Shown here one piece after another: positions 8,926 to 17,571 of a DNA stretch of 64,000 nucleotides. Each line of letters starts with the position of its first letter. Position 1 is the first letter of the stretch. Both the position numbers and the translations under genes were made by a program. Below the pieces are notes generated by a model. The model saw nothing but the letters and a program-made list of their open reading frames with translations, made no database searches and was not told the DNA's origin. Origin of the DNA: JBGQOG01 sp052113705 (lineage in GTDB: Bacteria > Pseudomonadota > Alphaproteobacteria > Rhodobacterales > Rhodobacteraceae). The stretch is from assembly GCF_052113705.1 (NCBI RefSeq), contig NZ_JBGQOG010000004.1, positions 62,001-126,000 of the forward strand. Direction: 5' to 3'.

Positions 8926-9495
8926 TCAGTCGCCCATCACTGCGCGAATGACAGCTTCTGCCTCGGGGCCATCCCATGCCGCATCACCGATCAGTCGCGC
9001 CACTTCGCGCCCCTCGCGGTCAAAGAGTACGCTGACCGGCAGGCCAAGAACGCCCATCTGCCGCGCGAGGCTTTGGCGTTCGTCGCGCAGCACCGGCAGC
9101 CCCTCGACCCCGGCTTCGGCAAAGAACTTCTGGATCGCGGGTTCCGGGTTGCGGCCCGAGGCCACGGTGACCACGCTGAAATCATCGCCCCCCAGCCGCG
9201 ATTGCAGCGCCGCCAGCGCGGGCATCTCCTTGCGGCAGGGCGCACACCAAGTGGCCCAGAAGTTCACCAGCACCACTTTCCCCTGATAATCGGCCAGGCG
9301 GGCATTGCCGCCGCTCAGCATCGGCAGCTCAACCTCCAGCACGTTTTCCGGCTGCGCGGGCGCCTCGGCGATCACCAGCTTGTTCATCGCGCCGCTGCGC
9401 AGCGGCGTCAGGTCGGCGGCCATGGCGGGGATCGCCGTGAGATTTGCACAGAGGCCAAGGGCCGTATAAAGAGCGAGTGCAGATAAGCGAACCAT
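8926..9495 (-). CDS. TlpA-like periplasmic thiol:disulfide oxidoreductase
   Basis: A 189-residue thioredoxin-fold protein with an N-terminal signal peptide (about residues 1-26, ending AMA). The active site WCAPC is at residues 83-87, and the cis-proline loop is in LGLPVSVLF. The TlpA/ResE-like family reduces periplasmic disulfides, commonly for cytochrome c or oxidase assembly. It is divergent from argH with only 23 bases between the two start codons, so each promoter must lie at least partly inside the other gene or its leader. Confidence 0.9.
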   Translation of the reverse strand: MVRLSALALYTALGLCANLTAIPAMAADLTPLRSGAMNKLVIAEAPAQPENVLEVELPMLSGGNARLADYQGKVVLVNFWATWCAPCRKEMPALAALQSRLGGDDFSVVTVASGRNPEPAIQKFFAEAGVEGLPVLRDERQSLARQMGVLGLPVSVLFDREGREVARLIGDAAWDGPEAEAVIRAVMGD

Positions 9496-9518
9496 ATTGC
9501 CTCCGGGAAGGGCCCAAG

Positions 9519-10922
9519 ATGACCGACAGCGCCAAGGATACCGTCTCCTCCAACCAGATGTGGGGAGGGCGCTTTGCCGCCGGGCCGGATGCGATCATGG
9601 AGGCGATCAATGCCTCGATCGGGTTCGACCAGCGGCTCTATGCGCAAGATATCGCGGGCAGCCGGGCCCATGCGGCGATGCTTGCCGCACAGGGTATCAT
9701 CACCAGTAACGATGCCGAGGCGATCCGGGAAGGCCTGCTCACGGTCTTGTCAGAGATCGAGGCGGGGAAATTCCCGTTCCGCACCGCGCTGGAAGACATT
9801 CACATGAATGTCGAGGCGCGCCTGAAGGAAATCATCGGCGAACCGGCGGGGCGTCTGCACACCGCGCGGTCGCGCAATGATCAGGTGGCGACCGATTTCC
9901 GCCTCTGGGTGCGCGATCAATGCGATGCGGCGCAGAGCTCGATCACCGCGCTGATTCAGGCGCTTCTGGTGCAGGCCGAGGCGGGGGCCGATTGGGTGAT
10001 GCCGGGCTTTACCCATCTGCAAACCGCGCAGCCGGTGACCTGGGGCCACCATATGATGGCCTATGTCGAGATGCTGGGCCGCGACCTCTCGCGCTTTGCC
10101 GATGCCCGGGCGCGGATGAACGAAAGCCCGTTGGGTGCCGCCGCCCTTGCCGGGACCTCATTCCCGATTGACCGGCACATGACCGCCAAGGCACTGGGTT
10201 TTGACCGCCCGGCCGCCAACAGCCTTGATGCCGTGGCCGACCGCGATTTCGCGCTCGAATTCCTTGCCGCCTCCTCGATCTGCGCCATGCATCTGTCGCG
10301 TCTGGCGGAAGAGCTGGTGATCTGGTCCTCGGCTCAGTTCCGTTTTGTGGCGATGTCGGACAAATGGTCCACCGGCTCCTCGATCATGCCGCAAAAGCGC
10401 AACCCGGATGCGGCCGAGCTGATCCGTGCCAAGATCGGCCGGGTGCTGGGGGCGACCGTGGCGCTCTTTACCATCATGAAGGGCCTGCCGATGACCTATT
10501 CCAAGGACATGCAGGAAGACAAAGAGCAGACCTTTGACGCCGCCGACACACTGATGCTGGCGCTGGCGGCGATGACCGGGATGATCTCGGATCTGACGGT
10601 CAACCGCGACAAGCTGGCGGCCTCGGCGGCCAGCGGCTTCTCGACCGCGACGGATCTGGCCGATTGGCTGGTGCGTGAGCTGGGTCTGCCCTTCCGCGAT
10701 GCGCATCATGTCACCGGCACTTTGGTGGCGGCGGCCGAGGCGAAGGGCTGCGATCTGCCCGAGCTGACCCTGGCCGAGATGCAGGCGGTGCATCCGGGGA
10801 TCACCCAGGCGGTGTTTGATGTGTTGGGGGTTCACAATTCGGTTGCCTCGCGTCAAAGCTATGGCGGTACCGCGCCCGAACAGGTGCGCGCGCAAGTGGC
10901 CCGCTGGAAAGCCAAACTCTGA
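9519..10922 (+). CDS. argH: argininosuccinate lyase
   Basis: Last step of arginine synthesis: argininosuccinate is split into arginine and fumarate. The 467-residue product contains the fumarase/ASL signature GSSIMPQKRNPD (286-297), with the catalytic Ser in GSS, plus the HARSRNDQ-type segment (HTARSRNDQV, 114-123) and THLQ with the catalytic His (165-168). The ATG at 9519 has a GGGAAGG-like ribosome site. It is followed by a terminator and then the lipoprotein-lysA cluster in the same orientation. Confidence 0.97.
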   Translation: MTDSAKDTVSSNQMWGGRFAAGPDAIMEAINASIGFDQRLYAQDIAGSRAHAAMLAAQGIITSNDAEAIREGLLTVLSEIEAGKFPFRTALEDIHMNVEARLKEIIGEPAGRLHTARSRNDQVATDFRLWVRDQCDAAQSSITALIQALLVQAEAGADWVMPGFTHLQTAQPVTWGHHMMAYVEMLGRDLSRFADARARMNESPLGAAALAGTSFPIDRHMTAKALGFDRPAANSLDAVADRDFALEFLAASSICAMHLSRLAEELVIWSSAQFRFVAMSDKWSTGSSIMPQKRNPDAAELIRAKIGRVLGATVALFTIMKGLPMTYSKDMQEDKEQTFDAADTLMLALAAMTGMISDLTVNRDKLAASAASGFSTATDLADWLVRELGLPFRDAHHVTGTLVAAAEAKGCDLPELTLAEMQAVHPGITQAVFDVLGVHNSVASRQSYGGTAPEQVRAQVARWKAKL

Positions 10923-10932
10923 GATCCGGCGC

Positions 10933-10956
10933 GCCCCCGGTATCGCCGGGGGCCTT
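10933..10956 (+). terminator. terminator after argH
   Basis: GCCCCCGG / CCGGGGGC, an 8-bp perfect stem with a 5-base loop, followed by CTTT, 10 bases after the argH stop. It should separate argH from the lipoprotein-lysA unit. Confidence 0.75.
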
Positions 10957-11067
10957 TGTGCCGATGACCGCGTATCTTGTTGAATCTGTACCCTGAAAAA
11001 CGCCTGCTCCAGATAGCTGCGCCCCCGATGTCTGCCAACCCAGAGTCCTGCCCCCAAGGAGTGCCCG

Positions 11068-11217
11068 ATGAAATGTCTCGTTCCTCTGGTTTTGCTGCTG
11101 GCTTCCTGCGCCCAGCCGCGGGCCAATGCCAATGTCCGGGTGACGCCAGAGGGGGTGCGGGTGGTTCCCTCACTCTCGGGCAGTCTCGGCGGCGTTGGCA
11201 TCCGGGTGACACCATGA
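11068..11217 (+). CDS. very small predicted lipoprotein (49 aa)
   Basis: Encodes MKCLVPLVLLLASCAQPRAN followed by a short tail ending VGIRVTP. A hydrophobic leader ends in the lipobox LASC, with the acylated Cys at residue 14, so the mature peptide would be about 36 residues anchored in the envelope. AAGGAG lies six bases before the ATG, and the stop codon overlaps the next ATG (ATGA), which together support translation. I do not recognise the family. The tail is rich in Val, Arg and Gly in short alternating runs, which suggests beta structure. Confidence 0.65.
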   Translation: MKCLVPLVLLLASCAQPRANANVRVTPEGVRVVPSLSGSLGGVGIRVTP

Positions 11218-11363
11218 TCCGCCCGGCATTTCTGCTCGGCCTGTTGGCGCTGGCCGCCTGCGGCGTCGATGGCGCACCGCAGCCCCCCGCCGCCAAAACC
11301 ACCCCGCCGCCGGGCCTGAGCATCTCGGGTGAGGCGCGGGTGGGCGTGGTGAGCCGTCTGTGA
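11214..11363 (+). CDS. small lipoprotein, LptM (YifL)-like
   Basis: Encodes 49 residues starting MIRPAFLLGLLALAACGVDG, with the lipobox LAAC and the sequence CGVDGAP..PP after the cysteine. This resembles the CGLKGPLYxPP start of LptM/YifL, a lipoprotein that helps LptD oxidative maturation in E. coli. Family knowledge: LptM-like genes often sit directly upstream of lysA or dapF, and here lysA follows one gene later. Four-base ATGA overlap with the previous lipoprotein and one-base overlap with DUF2834 indicate coupling. The similarity is short, so the LptM call is tentative, whereas the lipoprotein call is firm. Confidence 0.65.
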   Translation: MIRPAFLLGLLALAACGVDGAPQPPAAKTTPPPGLSISGEARVGVVSRL

Positions 11364-11683
11364 TGCCCTCGCCGCTGCGCCTGTGCTATCTGACATTGGC
11401 GGTGCTGGGCGCGGTCCTGCCGATGCGGCAGTTTCTGGCGCATCTGAGCGCGAACGACTGGAGCCTCCCGGCGCTGGCCTCGGGCTGGATGGCCAACCGG
11501 GCGGCCACGGGGCTCGCCTATGATCTGATGATTGCGGCGCTGGTCCTGACGGTATGGATCCTTGCCGAAACCCGGGTGCGCCGGAACTGGAGCGCGCTTT
11601 GGGCGATCCCCGCCACCTTTTTCATTGGCGTCGCCTGCGGGCTGCCGCTCTACCTTTTCCTGCGAACCCGCAAGGTGATCTGA
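11363..11683 (+). CDS. DUF2834 membrane protein
   Basis: A 106-residue protein with three hydrophobic segments (around residues 8-25, 50-66 and 75-97), starting MPSPLRLCYLTLAVLGAVLP and containing the FLAH..N.W segment typical of DUF2834. The function is unknown. Start and stop overlap its neighbours by one base on both sides (TGATG), so it is embedded in the lipoprotein-lysA operon. Confidence 0.75.
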   Translation: MPSPLRLCYLTLAVLGAVLPMRQFLAHLSANDWSLPALASGWMANRAATGLAYDLMIAALVLTVWILAETRVRRNWSALWAIPATFFIGVACGLPLYLFLRTRKVI

Positions 11684-12957
11684 TGGACCATTTCCTCTAT
11701 AAAAACGGTGTGTTGCATGCCGAAGACGTCTCGGTTGCCGAGATTGCGGCCAGCGTCGGCACGCCGTTCTACGTCTATTCCACGGCCACGCTGACCCGGC
11801 ATTTCCGCCTGTTTCAGGAGGCACTGGCGGGCATGGATCACATGATCTGTTTCGCGGTGAAATCCAACGGCAACCTCGCGGTGCTGAAGGTGCTGGGCGA
11901 TCTCGGGGCCGGGATGGATGTGGTGTCGGGCGGCGAATACCGCCGGGCGAAAGCGGCGCGCGTGCCGGGCGAGCGCATCGTGTTCTCCGGCGTCGGCAAA
12001 ACCCGCGAAGAAATGGCGCTGGTGCTGGAAGGCGGCATCCGTCAGTTCAACGTGGAATCCGAGCCGGAACTGCGGGCCCTCTCCGAGGTGGCCAGCCGTC
12101 TGGGTAAGGTGGCGCCGATCGCGATCCGGGTGAACCCGGATGTGGATGCCAAGACGCATGAGAAAATCGCCACCGGCAAATCCGAGAATAAATTCGGCAT
12201 TCCCATCGCCAAGGCCCGCGCGGTCTATGCCGAGGCGGCCAGCCTGCCCGGCATCGATGTGGTGGGGATTGATGTGCATATCGGCAGCCAGCTGACCGAT
12301 CTGGAACCCTTCCGCGCCGCCTATCTGAAGGTGGCGGATCTCTACGCCGATCTGCGCGCCGATGGCCATGATATCCGCCGCCTCGATCTCGGTGGCGGTC
12401 TGGGCATTCCCTACACCCGCTCGAACGAGGCGCCGCCCTTGCCGATGGAATATGGTCAGGTGATCCGCGAAACCGTCGGGCATCTGGGCTGTGAGATCGA
12501 AATCGAGCCGGGGCGGCTGATCTCGGGCAATGCGGGGATTCTGGTCTCTTCGGTGATCTATCTGAAAGAGGGGGAGGGGCGCGATTTCCTGATCCTCGAT
12601 GCGGCGATGAACGATCTGGTGCGCCCCTCGATGTACGGCGCGCATCACGATATCATCCCGGTGCAGGAGGCCGAGGCCGCCAGCACCGCGCAGCCCTATG
12701 ACGTGGTGGGGCCGGTCTGCGAAACGGGCGATACCTTTGCCAAGGCACGCGCTTTGCCCACGCTGACCGACGGCGATCTGGTCGCTTTCCGCTCGGCGGG
12801 GGCCTACGGCGCGGTGATGGCCTCGGAATACAACACCCGGCCGATGATCCCGGAAGTTCTGGTCCGCGGGGATCACTTCGCTGTCATCCGGGCGCGTCCG
12901 ACCTATGAGGAAATCCTGGGGCGCGATAGCATTCCCGCATGGCTTTCCGCAGAATAA
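11683..12957 (+). CDS. lysA: diaminopimelate decarboxylase
   Basis: PLP enzyme that decarboxylates meso-diaminopimelate to L-lysine, the final step of lysine synthesis. It is a 424-residue fold-III decarboxylase with the PLP lysine in FAVKSN (Lys60), the GIDVHIGSQ block, the phosphate-binding GGGLG and the C-terminal CETGDTFAK, which carries the cysteine contributed to the partner active site. The ATG overlaps the DUF2834 stop (TGATG). It is the last gene of the overlapping set; the next gene starts 51 bases later. Confidence 0.97.
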   Translation: MDHFLYKNGVLHAEDVSVAEIAASVGTPFYVYSTATLTRHFRLFQEALAGMDHMICFAVKSNGNLAVLKVLGDLGAGMDVVSGGEYRRAKAARVPGERIVFSGVGKTREEMALVLEGGIRQFNVESEPELRALSEVASRLGKVAPIAIRVNPDVDAKTHEKIATGKSENKFGIPIAKARAVYAEAASLPGIDVVGIDVHIGSQLTDLEPFRAAYLKVADLYADLRADGHDIRRLDLGGGLGIPYTRSNEAPPLPMEYGQVIRETVGHLGCEIEIEPGRLISGNAGILVSSVIYLKEGEGRDFLILDAAMNDLVRPSMYGAHHDIIPVQEAEAASTAQPYDVVGPVCETGDTFAKARALPTLTDGDLVAFRSAGAYGAVMASEYNTRPMIPEVLVRGDHFAVIRARPTYEEILGRDSIPAWLSAE

Positions 12958-13008
12958 CCGGGCAGTCTTCCGAAAACCGCCCCGTGCAAACGGGCCAAGA
13001 CGAGGCGC

Positions 13009-15729
13009 ATGACCCTGAATTCCGCCCCCGACCATCTCCCTGAGGGGGCGCCGCGCCCCGCTGCTTCCGTGCCGCATCCGGCATTGGCAAAGATCAGGGC
13101 TGCGCGGGGGCTGACGCAGGCGGGCATGGTGCTGGAGCGCGTTTTGCGCTGCTTCTGGCCGCTGTTCTGCTTTGTGGTGGCCGGCGTGGCGCTGGTTGCC
13201 TTCGGCGCGACCGAGGTTGATATGCTCTGGCTGCGCGGCGGGCTGGGGCTGGGCTGGCTGCTGACCATGGGCTTGGGCATCTGGTGGGGCGCGCGGCGCT
13301 TCCGCTGGCCGACCGAGGCCGAGGCTCTGGCGCGGCTGGATGCCGGATTGCCGGGGCGGCCGATTGCGGCGCTGAGCGATTCCATGGCCTTGGGCGGCGC
13401 GGATGCGGGCGCGCAGGCGCTCTGGGCCGCGCATCTGGCCCGCATGTCGGCACGGCTGGACGGTCTGCGCCCGGTGGCGCCGCAGCCCGATCTGCCGCGC
13501 CGCGATCCCTTTGCGCTGCGGCTTGTGGCGATGACGGCGCTGGTGATGGCGCTGGGCTTTGGCCTCTGGGGCCGTGCGCCGAGCGGCGTGGTGGTGCCGG
13601 GTGCGCCCGGGGGGGCGATACAGGCCAGCGGCCCCTCATGGGAGGGCTGGGCGGAGCCGCCGCATTACACCGGGCGGCCGGGCCTTTATCTCAATCCGCT
13701 GGGCGAGGTGCCGCTGGAAATTCCGGCGGGCACGCGGCTGACCTTCCGCCTTTATGGCGCGCCGGGCGAGATCGCGCTGAACGAATCCGTTTCAGAGCCA
13801 AAGTCCGCGCCGATTGCCGCGCCCGAGGCCCCCGCGGGGGCTGCCGCACCCGCGGCGCCGGAGGGGGTGCAATCCTTTGAATTCGTGGCGGAGCATACGG
13901 GGCAGGTGCGCATCTCCGGCGTGACAGGCCGCAATTTTGAGCTGATCGTTTTGCCCGACCGCGCGCCGCAGGTGGAGCCTTTGTCGCCCGCGACCCGGCG
14001 GGCGGATGGCAAGCTGTCGCAGAGTTTCCACGCGAGCGATGACTACGCCGTGACGGGCGGCACCGCGACGATCACCCTCGACATGGCGGCCGTTGACCGG
14101 CGCTTTGGTCTTGCGCTCGCGCCGGAGCCGCGTGAGCCTCTGGTGTTCGATCTGCCGCTGCCGCTCTCCGGCAACCGCGCGGATTTCTCGGAGGTTCTGG
14201 TCGAGGATGCTGCAATGCATCCCTGGGCCAATCTGCCGGTCAAGATCCAGCTCGAGGTCACCGATGGGCGCGGGCAGACCGGGCAATCGGCGCCTTTGTC
14301 GCTGGAGCTGCCGGGTAAGCGTTTCTTTGACCCGATCGCGGCGGCGGTGATCGAGATGCGGCGTGACCTTTTGTGGTCGGCGGCGAACGGGCCGCGGGTG
14401 GCGCAGATCCTGCATGCGGTGACCTATAGACCAGAGGGTTTCATGCGCAACGAGCGCGCCTGGCTCTTGCTGCGGGTGGCGATGCGGCGGCTGGATCAGG
14501 GGCTGACACTGGGGCCGCTGACGCCCGAATTGCGCGATGAATTGGCCGAGGCCTTCTGGAAAGTGGCGGAGCTGCTGGAGGATGGTGGTCTTTCGGATGC
14601 GCTGGCCGCGATGCAGCAGGCACAGGAGCGGCTGACCGAGGCGATGCGCAATGGCGCTTCGCCCGATGAGATCGCCAAGCTGATGCAGGATCTGAAGAAG
14701 GCCACCGATGATTACATCGCCATGCTGGCCGAACGTGGGCAGGAGCAGGACCCGGCGGATCGTTTCGCGCAAAACCAGCCGGATGCGCAGAGCATCACCG
14801 GCGATCAGATCCAGCAGATGATGGACGAGATCCAGAAGCTGATGGAAGAGGGCCGGATGGCCGAGGCGCAGGAGCTGCTCGATCAGCTGGCGCGGATGAT
14901 GCAGAACCTGCAGGTCACCCAGGGGCAGGGCGGCCAAAGCGGCGGTCCGGGGCAGCAGGCGATGAAGGATCTGGGCGATACCTTGCGCCAGCAGCAGGAT
15001 CTGTCAGATCAGGCCTTCCGTGATCTGCAGGACAATTTCAACCCCGGTGGCACCCCGCGCCGCAACAGCGACCCGGGTCCGCAGGGCGGGCAGGGCCTGA
15101 ACAGCGAGCAGGGCCAGAACGACCAGCCGGGAGGTCCGCAGGCGCCCGGTGGGCAAGATGGCACCGGGCAGGACCGCTCGGGTCGAGAGGGGGCAGGCCG
15201 AGAGGGGGCGGACAGCCGCGATCTGGCCACCCGTCAGCGCGATCTGCGCCGCGAACTCGGCCGCCAGCAGGGGCTTTTGCCGCGCACCGGGTCCGAGGCG
15301 GATGACACCGCGCGCCAGCGTCTGGATGAGGCGGGCCGGGCAATGGAAGAGGCAGAGCAGGCCCTGCGCGATGGCGATAATGGTCAGGCGCTTGACCGGC
15401 AGGCCGATGCGATCGAGGCGCTGCGCGAGGGCATGCGCTCATTGGGCGAGGCATTGGCGCAGCAACAGGGGGGGCAGCGCGGCGATCAGAACGCGCAGGA
15501 TCAGGCGCGCGCGGGCGGGCAGGGCGGCGACCGCGAGGTGCCGCGCGATCCCTTGGGACGCAATATGGGCCAAAGCGGCACGCAGGGGTCGGGCGAAAAC
15601 CTGTTGCAGGGCGAAGATGTCTATCGCCGCGCGCGCGATCTCTTGGACGAAATCCGCCGCCGCTCGGGCGAACGGCTGCGCCCGGAAGCCGAGCTGGACT
15701 ATCTGAAACGCCTGCTGGATCAGTTTTGA
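13009..15729 (+). CDS. TIGR02302-family membrane protein with low-complexity C-terminus (DUF4175)
   Basis: A 906-residue protein. The N-terminal third has about three transmembrane segments (roughly residues 45-65, 70-88 and 175-190), then a beta-rich periplasmic-like region. The C-terminal third (about 520-890) is Gln/Gly/Asp-rich with coiled-coil stretches such as QQMMDEIQKLMEEGRMAEAQ and many GQ-type repeats. This matches the alphaproteobacterial TIGR02302 (DUF4175) family, whose function is not established. It follows lysA after 51 bases. The low-complexity region should be read cautiously in homology searches. Confidence 0.85.
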   Translation: MTLNSAPDHLPEGAPRPAASVPHPALAKIRAARGLTQAGMVLERVLRCFWPLFCFVVAGVALVAFGATEVDMLWLRGGLGLGWLLTMGLGIWWGARRFRWPTEAEALARLDAGLPGRPIAALSDSMALGGADAGAQALWAAHLARMSARLDGLRPVAPQPDLPRRDPFALRLVAMTALVMALGFGLWGRAPSGVVVPGAPGGAIQASGPSWEGWAEPPHYTGRPGLYLNPLGEVPLEIPAGTRLTFRLYGAPGEIALNESVSEPKSAPIAAPEAPAGAAAPAAPEGVQSFEFVAEHTGQVRISGVTGRNFELIVLPDRAPQVEPLSPATRRADGKLSQSFHASDDYAVTGGTATITLDMAAVDRRFGLALAPEPREPLVFDLPLPLSGNRADFSEVLVEDAAMHPWANLPVKIQLEVTDGRGQTGQSAPLSLELPGKRFFDPIAAAVIEMRRDLLWSAANGPRVAQILHAVTYRPEGFMRNERAWLLLRVAMRRLDQGLTLGPLTPELRDELAEAFWKVAELLEDGGLSDALAAMQQAQERLTEAMRNGASPDEIAKLMQDLKKATDDYIAMLAERGQEQDPADRFAQNQPDAQSITGDQIQQMMDEIQKLMEEGRMAEAQELLDQLARMMQNLQVTQGQGGQSGGPGQQAMKDLGDTLRQQQDLSDQAFRDLQDNFNPGGTPRRNSDPGPQGGQGLNSEQGQNDQPGGPQAPGGQDGTGQDRSGREGAGREGADSRDLATRQRDLRRELGRQQGLLPRTGSEADDTARQRLDEAGRAMEEAEQALRDGDNGQALDRQADAIEALREGMRSLGEALAQQQGGQRGDQNAQDQARAGGQGGDREVPRDPLGRNMGQSGTQGSGENLLQGEDVYRRARDLLDEIRRRSGERLRPEAELDYLKRLLDQF

Positions 15730-15745
15730 CCGGGTGACAACCGTG

Positions 15746-15773
15746 CCAGTCCGACGGGGCCAGTCCGACGGGG
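15746..15773 (+). repeat. 14-bp perfect tandem duplication
   Basis: CCAGTCCGACGGGG occurs twice head to tail in the convergent spacer, and the second copy ends exactly at the stop codon of the minus-strand zinc-ribbon gene. It looks like a simple slippage duplication. Confidence 0.9.
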
Positions 15774-16757
15774 TCAGGTGCCGCTGGCGCTGATCTGTTT
15801 CACCAGCAGCTGCACCTTTTGCTCCAGCCAGAGGCGCCCGACATCGACCATTGCATGATAGCGGGCCTCGGCCGGGGCGAGCTGCGGCACGGCGGCCGAG
15901 ATCTGCGGACCAAAGAGGTAAAACACGGTGCCGGTCACCGCGATCATCGCCGCCATCGAAAAGCCAAAGCGGAAACCGGAGCGCCGGTGCGCCTCGGTCT
16001 GCGGCGCATCGCGGGCGGCAGGTTCGTGCTGGCGGTCCGAAGTGGCGCGCAGGGTCGAGTTGATCTCTTCGATGTCGGGCAGCAATTCGCGGCGGTGCTG
16101 CGGGACGGGCTCGTCCTCGGGCGGGGCGGTGGTCCCTTCCGGCGTGCCGCGCAGATGGGCGATGCTGTCGACACCCGCGGCGGCGAGTGCGCTGGCCATC
16201 GGCACGTCGCGGCCCTTTCCGGCGGGGGGCAGGTTGAACTCGGGCTCGCTGTCCAGCACGATGCCTTCTGCCCGGCGCGCGCGGGCCTCGCGCTCGGCCT
16301 CTTCGCGCAGGATGGCGAGCAGGCTGTCATCCAGCGCGCGGCGGGTTTGCTCGCTCTCCGAGCGCACAGGGGCAGGCGGTGGTGCCGGCGCCTCTGCGGC
16401 GGGCGCGGTGGCCCCGGCGGACGCGGGCGCCTCAGAAGGCGTGTCGGGCGACGCGTGGGGCTGGGGGGCTTCGGCACTGGCAGGCGCTGCTGCTGCGGTC
16501 GCGGCCTCGCGCTCCGCCGCGCCCTTGCGCGTCATCCGTCCCACCGGCTCGGCCGCGAGGGGCGAGGGTTCGTCCCATTCCTCTTCAAACGCGCCGGGGG
16601 CGCTGGCCTCGGCTTCGGCGGCCTCCCGCAGATAGCGGGCACTGGGCTGGAACCATGTCTGACCACAGTTCGAGCATTGCACATCGCGCCCGGCATCGGG
16701 GATGACGCTGTCGTCAACGTCATATTGAGCACTGCAATTGGGGCAAATCAGCCGCAT
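15774..16757 (-). CDS. MJ0042-type zinc-ribbon protein with one C-terminal membrane segment
   Basis: A 327-residue protein. Residues 1-38 form a zinc ribbon, MRLICPNCSAQYDVDDSVIP followed by QCSNCG, i.e. two CxxC knuckles of the MJ0042 type. A long Ala/Pro/Glu-rich linker (about 50-265) leads to a single hydrophobic helix near 270-292. The layout suggests a membrane-tethered protein with a cytosolic zinc finger; the function is unknown. The ATG at 16757 is chosen because it starts the zinc ribbon and has GGGTGGGA upstream. It is divergent from ftsE. Confidence 0.82.
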   Translation of the reverse strand: MRLICPNCSAQYDVDDSVIPDAGRDVQCSNCGQTWFQPSARYLREAAEAEASAPGAFEEEWDEPSPLAAEPVGRMTRKGAAEREAATAAAAPASAEAPQPHASPDTPSEAPASAGATAPAAEAPAPPPAPVRSESEQTRRALDDSLLAILREEAEREARARRAEGIVLDSEPEFNLPPAGKGRDVPMASALAAAGVDSIAHLRGTPEGTTAPPEDEPVPQHRRELLPDIEEINSTLRATSDRQHEPAARDAPQTEAHRRSGFRFGFSMAAMIAVTGTVFYLFGPQISAAVPQLAPAEARYHAMVDVGRLWLEQKVQLLVKQISASGT

Positions 16758-16899
16758 CAAATTCCCACCCTGCCCTGCGTTGATGCCATTCTGGCATTTC
16801 TTCCAGACATGTTGTAGCAAGCGGCGATCCGTTATCCAAGCATTTGCGCCCATTTCGGGCGGCAACATGTTGACGGGACGTGAAAAGGGGACGCGCGAC

Positions 16900-17571
16900 G
16901 TGATCGAGCTGACGAATGTGGCAATGAGCTATGGCGGGGGGGAACTTCTGTCCGATCTGACGCTGAAGCTGGTGCCCGGGTCTTTTCACTTTCTGACCGG
17001 CCCTTCCGGCGCGGGCAAGACCACCTTCCTCAAGCTGTGTTACGGCGAATTGATGCCCAGTTCGGGCCAGTTGCGCCTGTTCGGGCAGGAGGTGCGCGCC
17101 GCCACCCGCGATGACGTGGCCGTGCTGCGCCGCCGGATCGGCGTGGTGCATCAGGATTGCCAATTCCTCGATCACCTCTCTGTGGCCGAAAATGTGGCAC
17201 TGCCGCTGACGGTGTCGGATACGCCGATTCAGGCGCAGGAATTGCATGACCTCCTGTCCTGGGTGGGCCTTGCGCCGCAGATGAACGCCCTGCCGCCGCA
17301 TCTGTCGGGCGGCGAGCGGCAACGCGCCGCGCTGGCCCGTGCGGTGATCATGTCGCCCGAGATCATTCTGGCCGATGAACCGACGGGCAACCTTGATTGG
17401 GAGATGTCCTTGCGGCTGTTGAAACTGCTGGTGGAGCTGAACCGCATGGGCAAGACCGTGCTGATCGCCACCCATGACCTGAACCTGATCCGCGCCGCCA
17501 AGGCACAGGTGCCCGCCCGCGTGCTGCGCATTCAGAACCGCCGCCTGCAACTCGCGGGGGCAGACCTGTGA
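16900..17571 (+). CDS. ftsE: cell division ATP-binding protein FtsE
   Basis: ABC ATPase of the FtsEX complex, which couples the divisome to peptidoglycan hydrolase activation. It has Walker A GPSGAGKTT (residues 34-42), signature LSGGERQRAALARA and Walker B ILADEPTGNLD. The GTG at 16900 yields 223 residues starting (V)IELTNVAMSYGGG, as expected for FtsE, with AGGGGA eight bases upstream; an ATG at 16867 would add 11 residues. Its stop overlaps the ftsX start (GTGA). Confidence 0.93.
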   Translation: MIELTNVAMSYGGGELLSDLTLKLVPGSFHFLTGPSGAGKTTFLKLCYGELMPSSGQLRLFGQEVRAATRDDVAVLRRRIGVVHQDCQFLDHLSVAENVALPLTVSDTPIQAQELHDLLSWVGLAPQMNALPPHLSGGERQRAALARAVIMSPEIILADEPTGNLDWEMSLRLLKLLVELNRMGKTVLIATHDLNLIRAAKAQVPARVLRIQNRRLQLAGADL

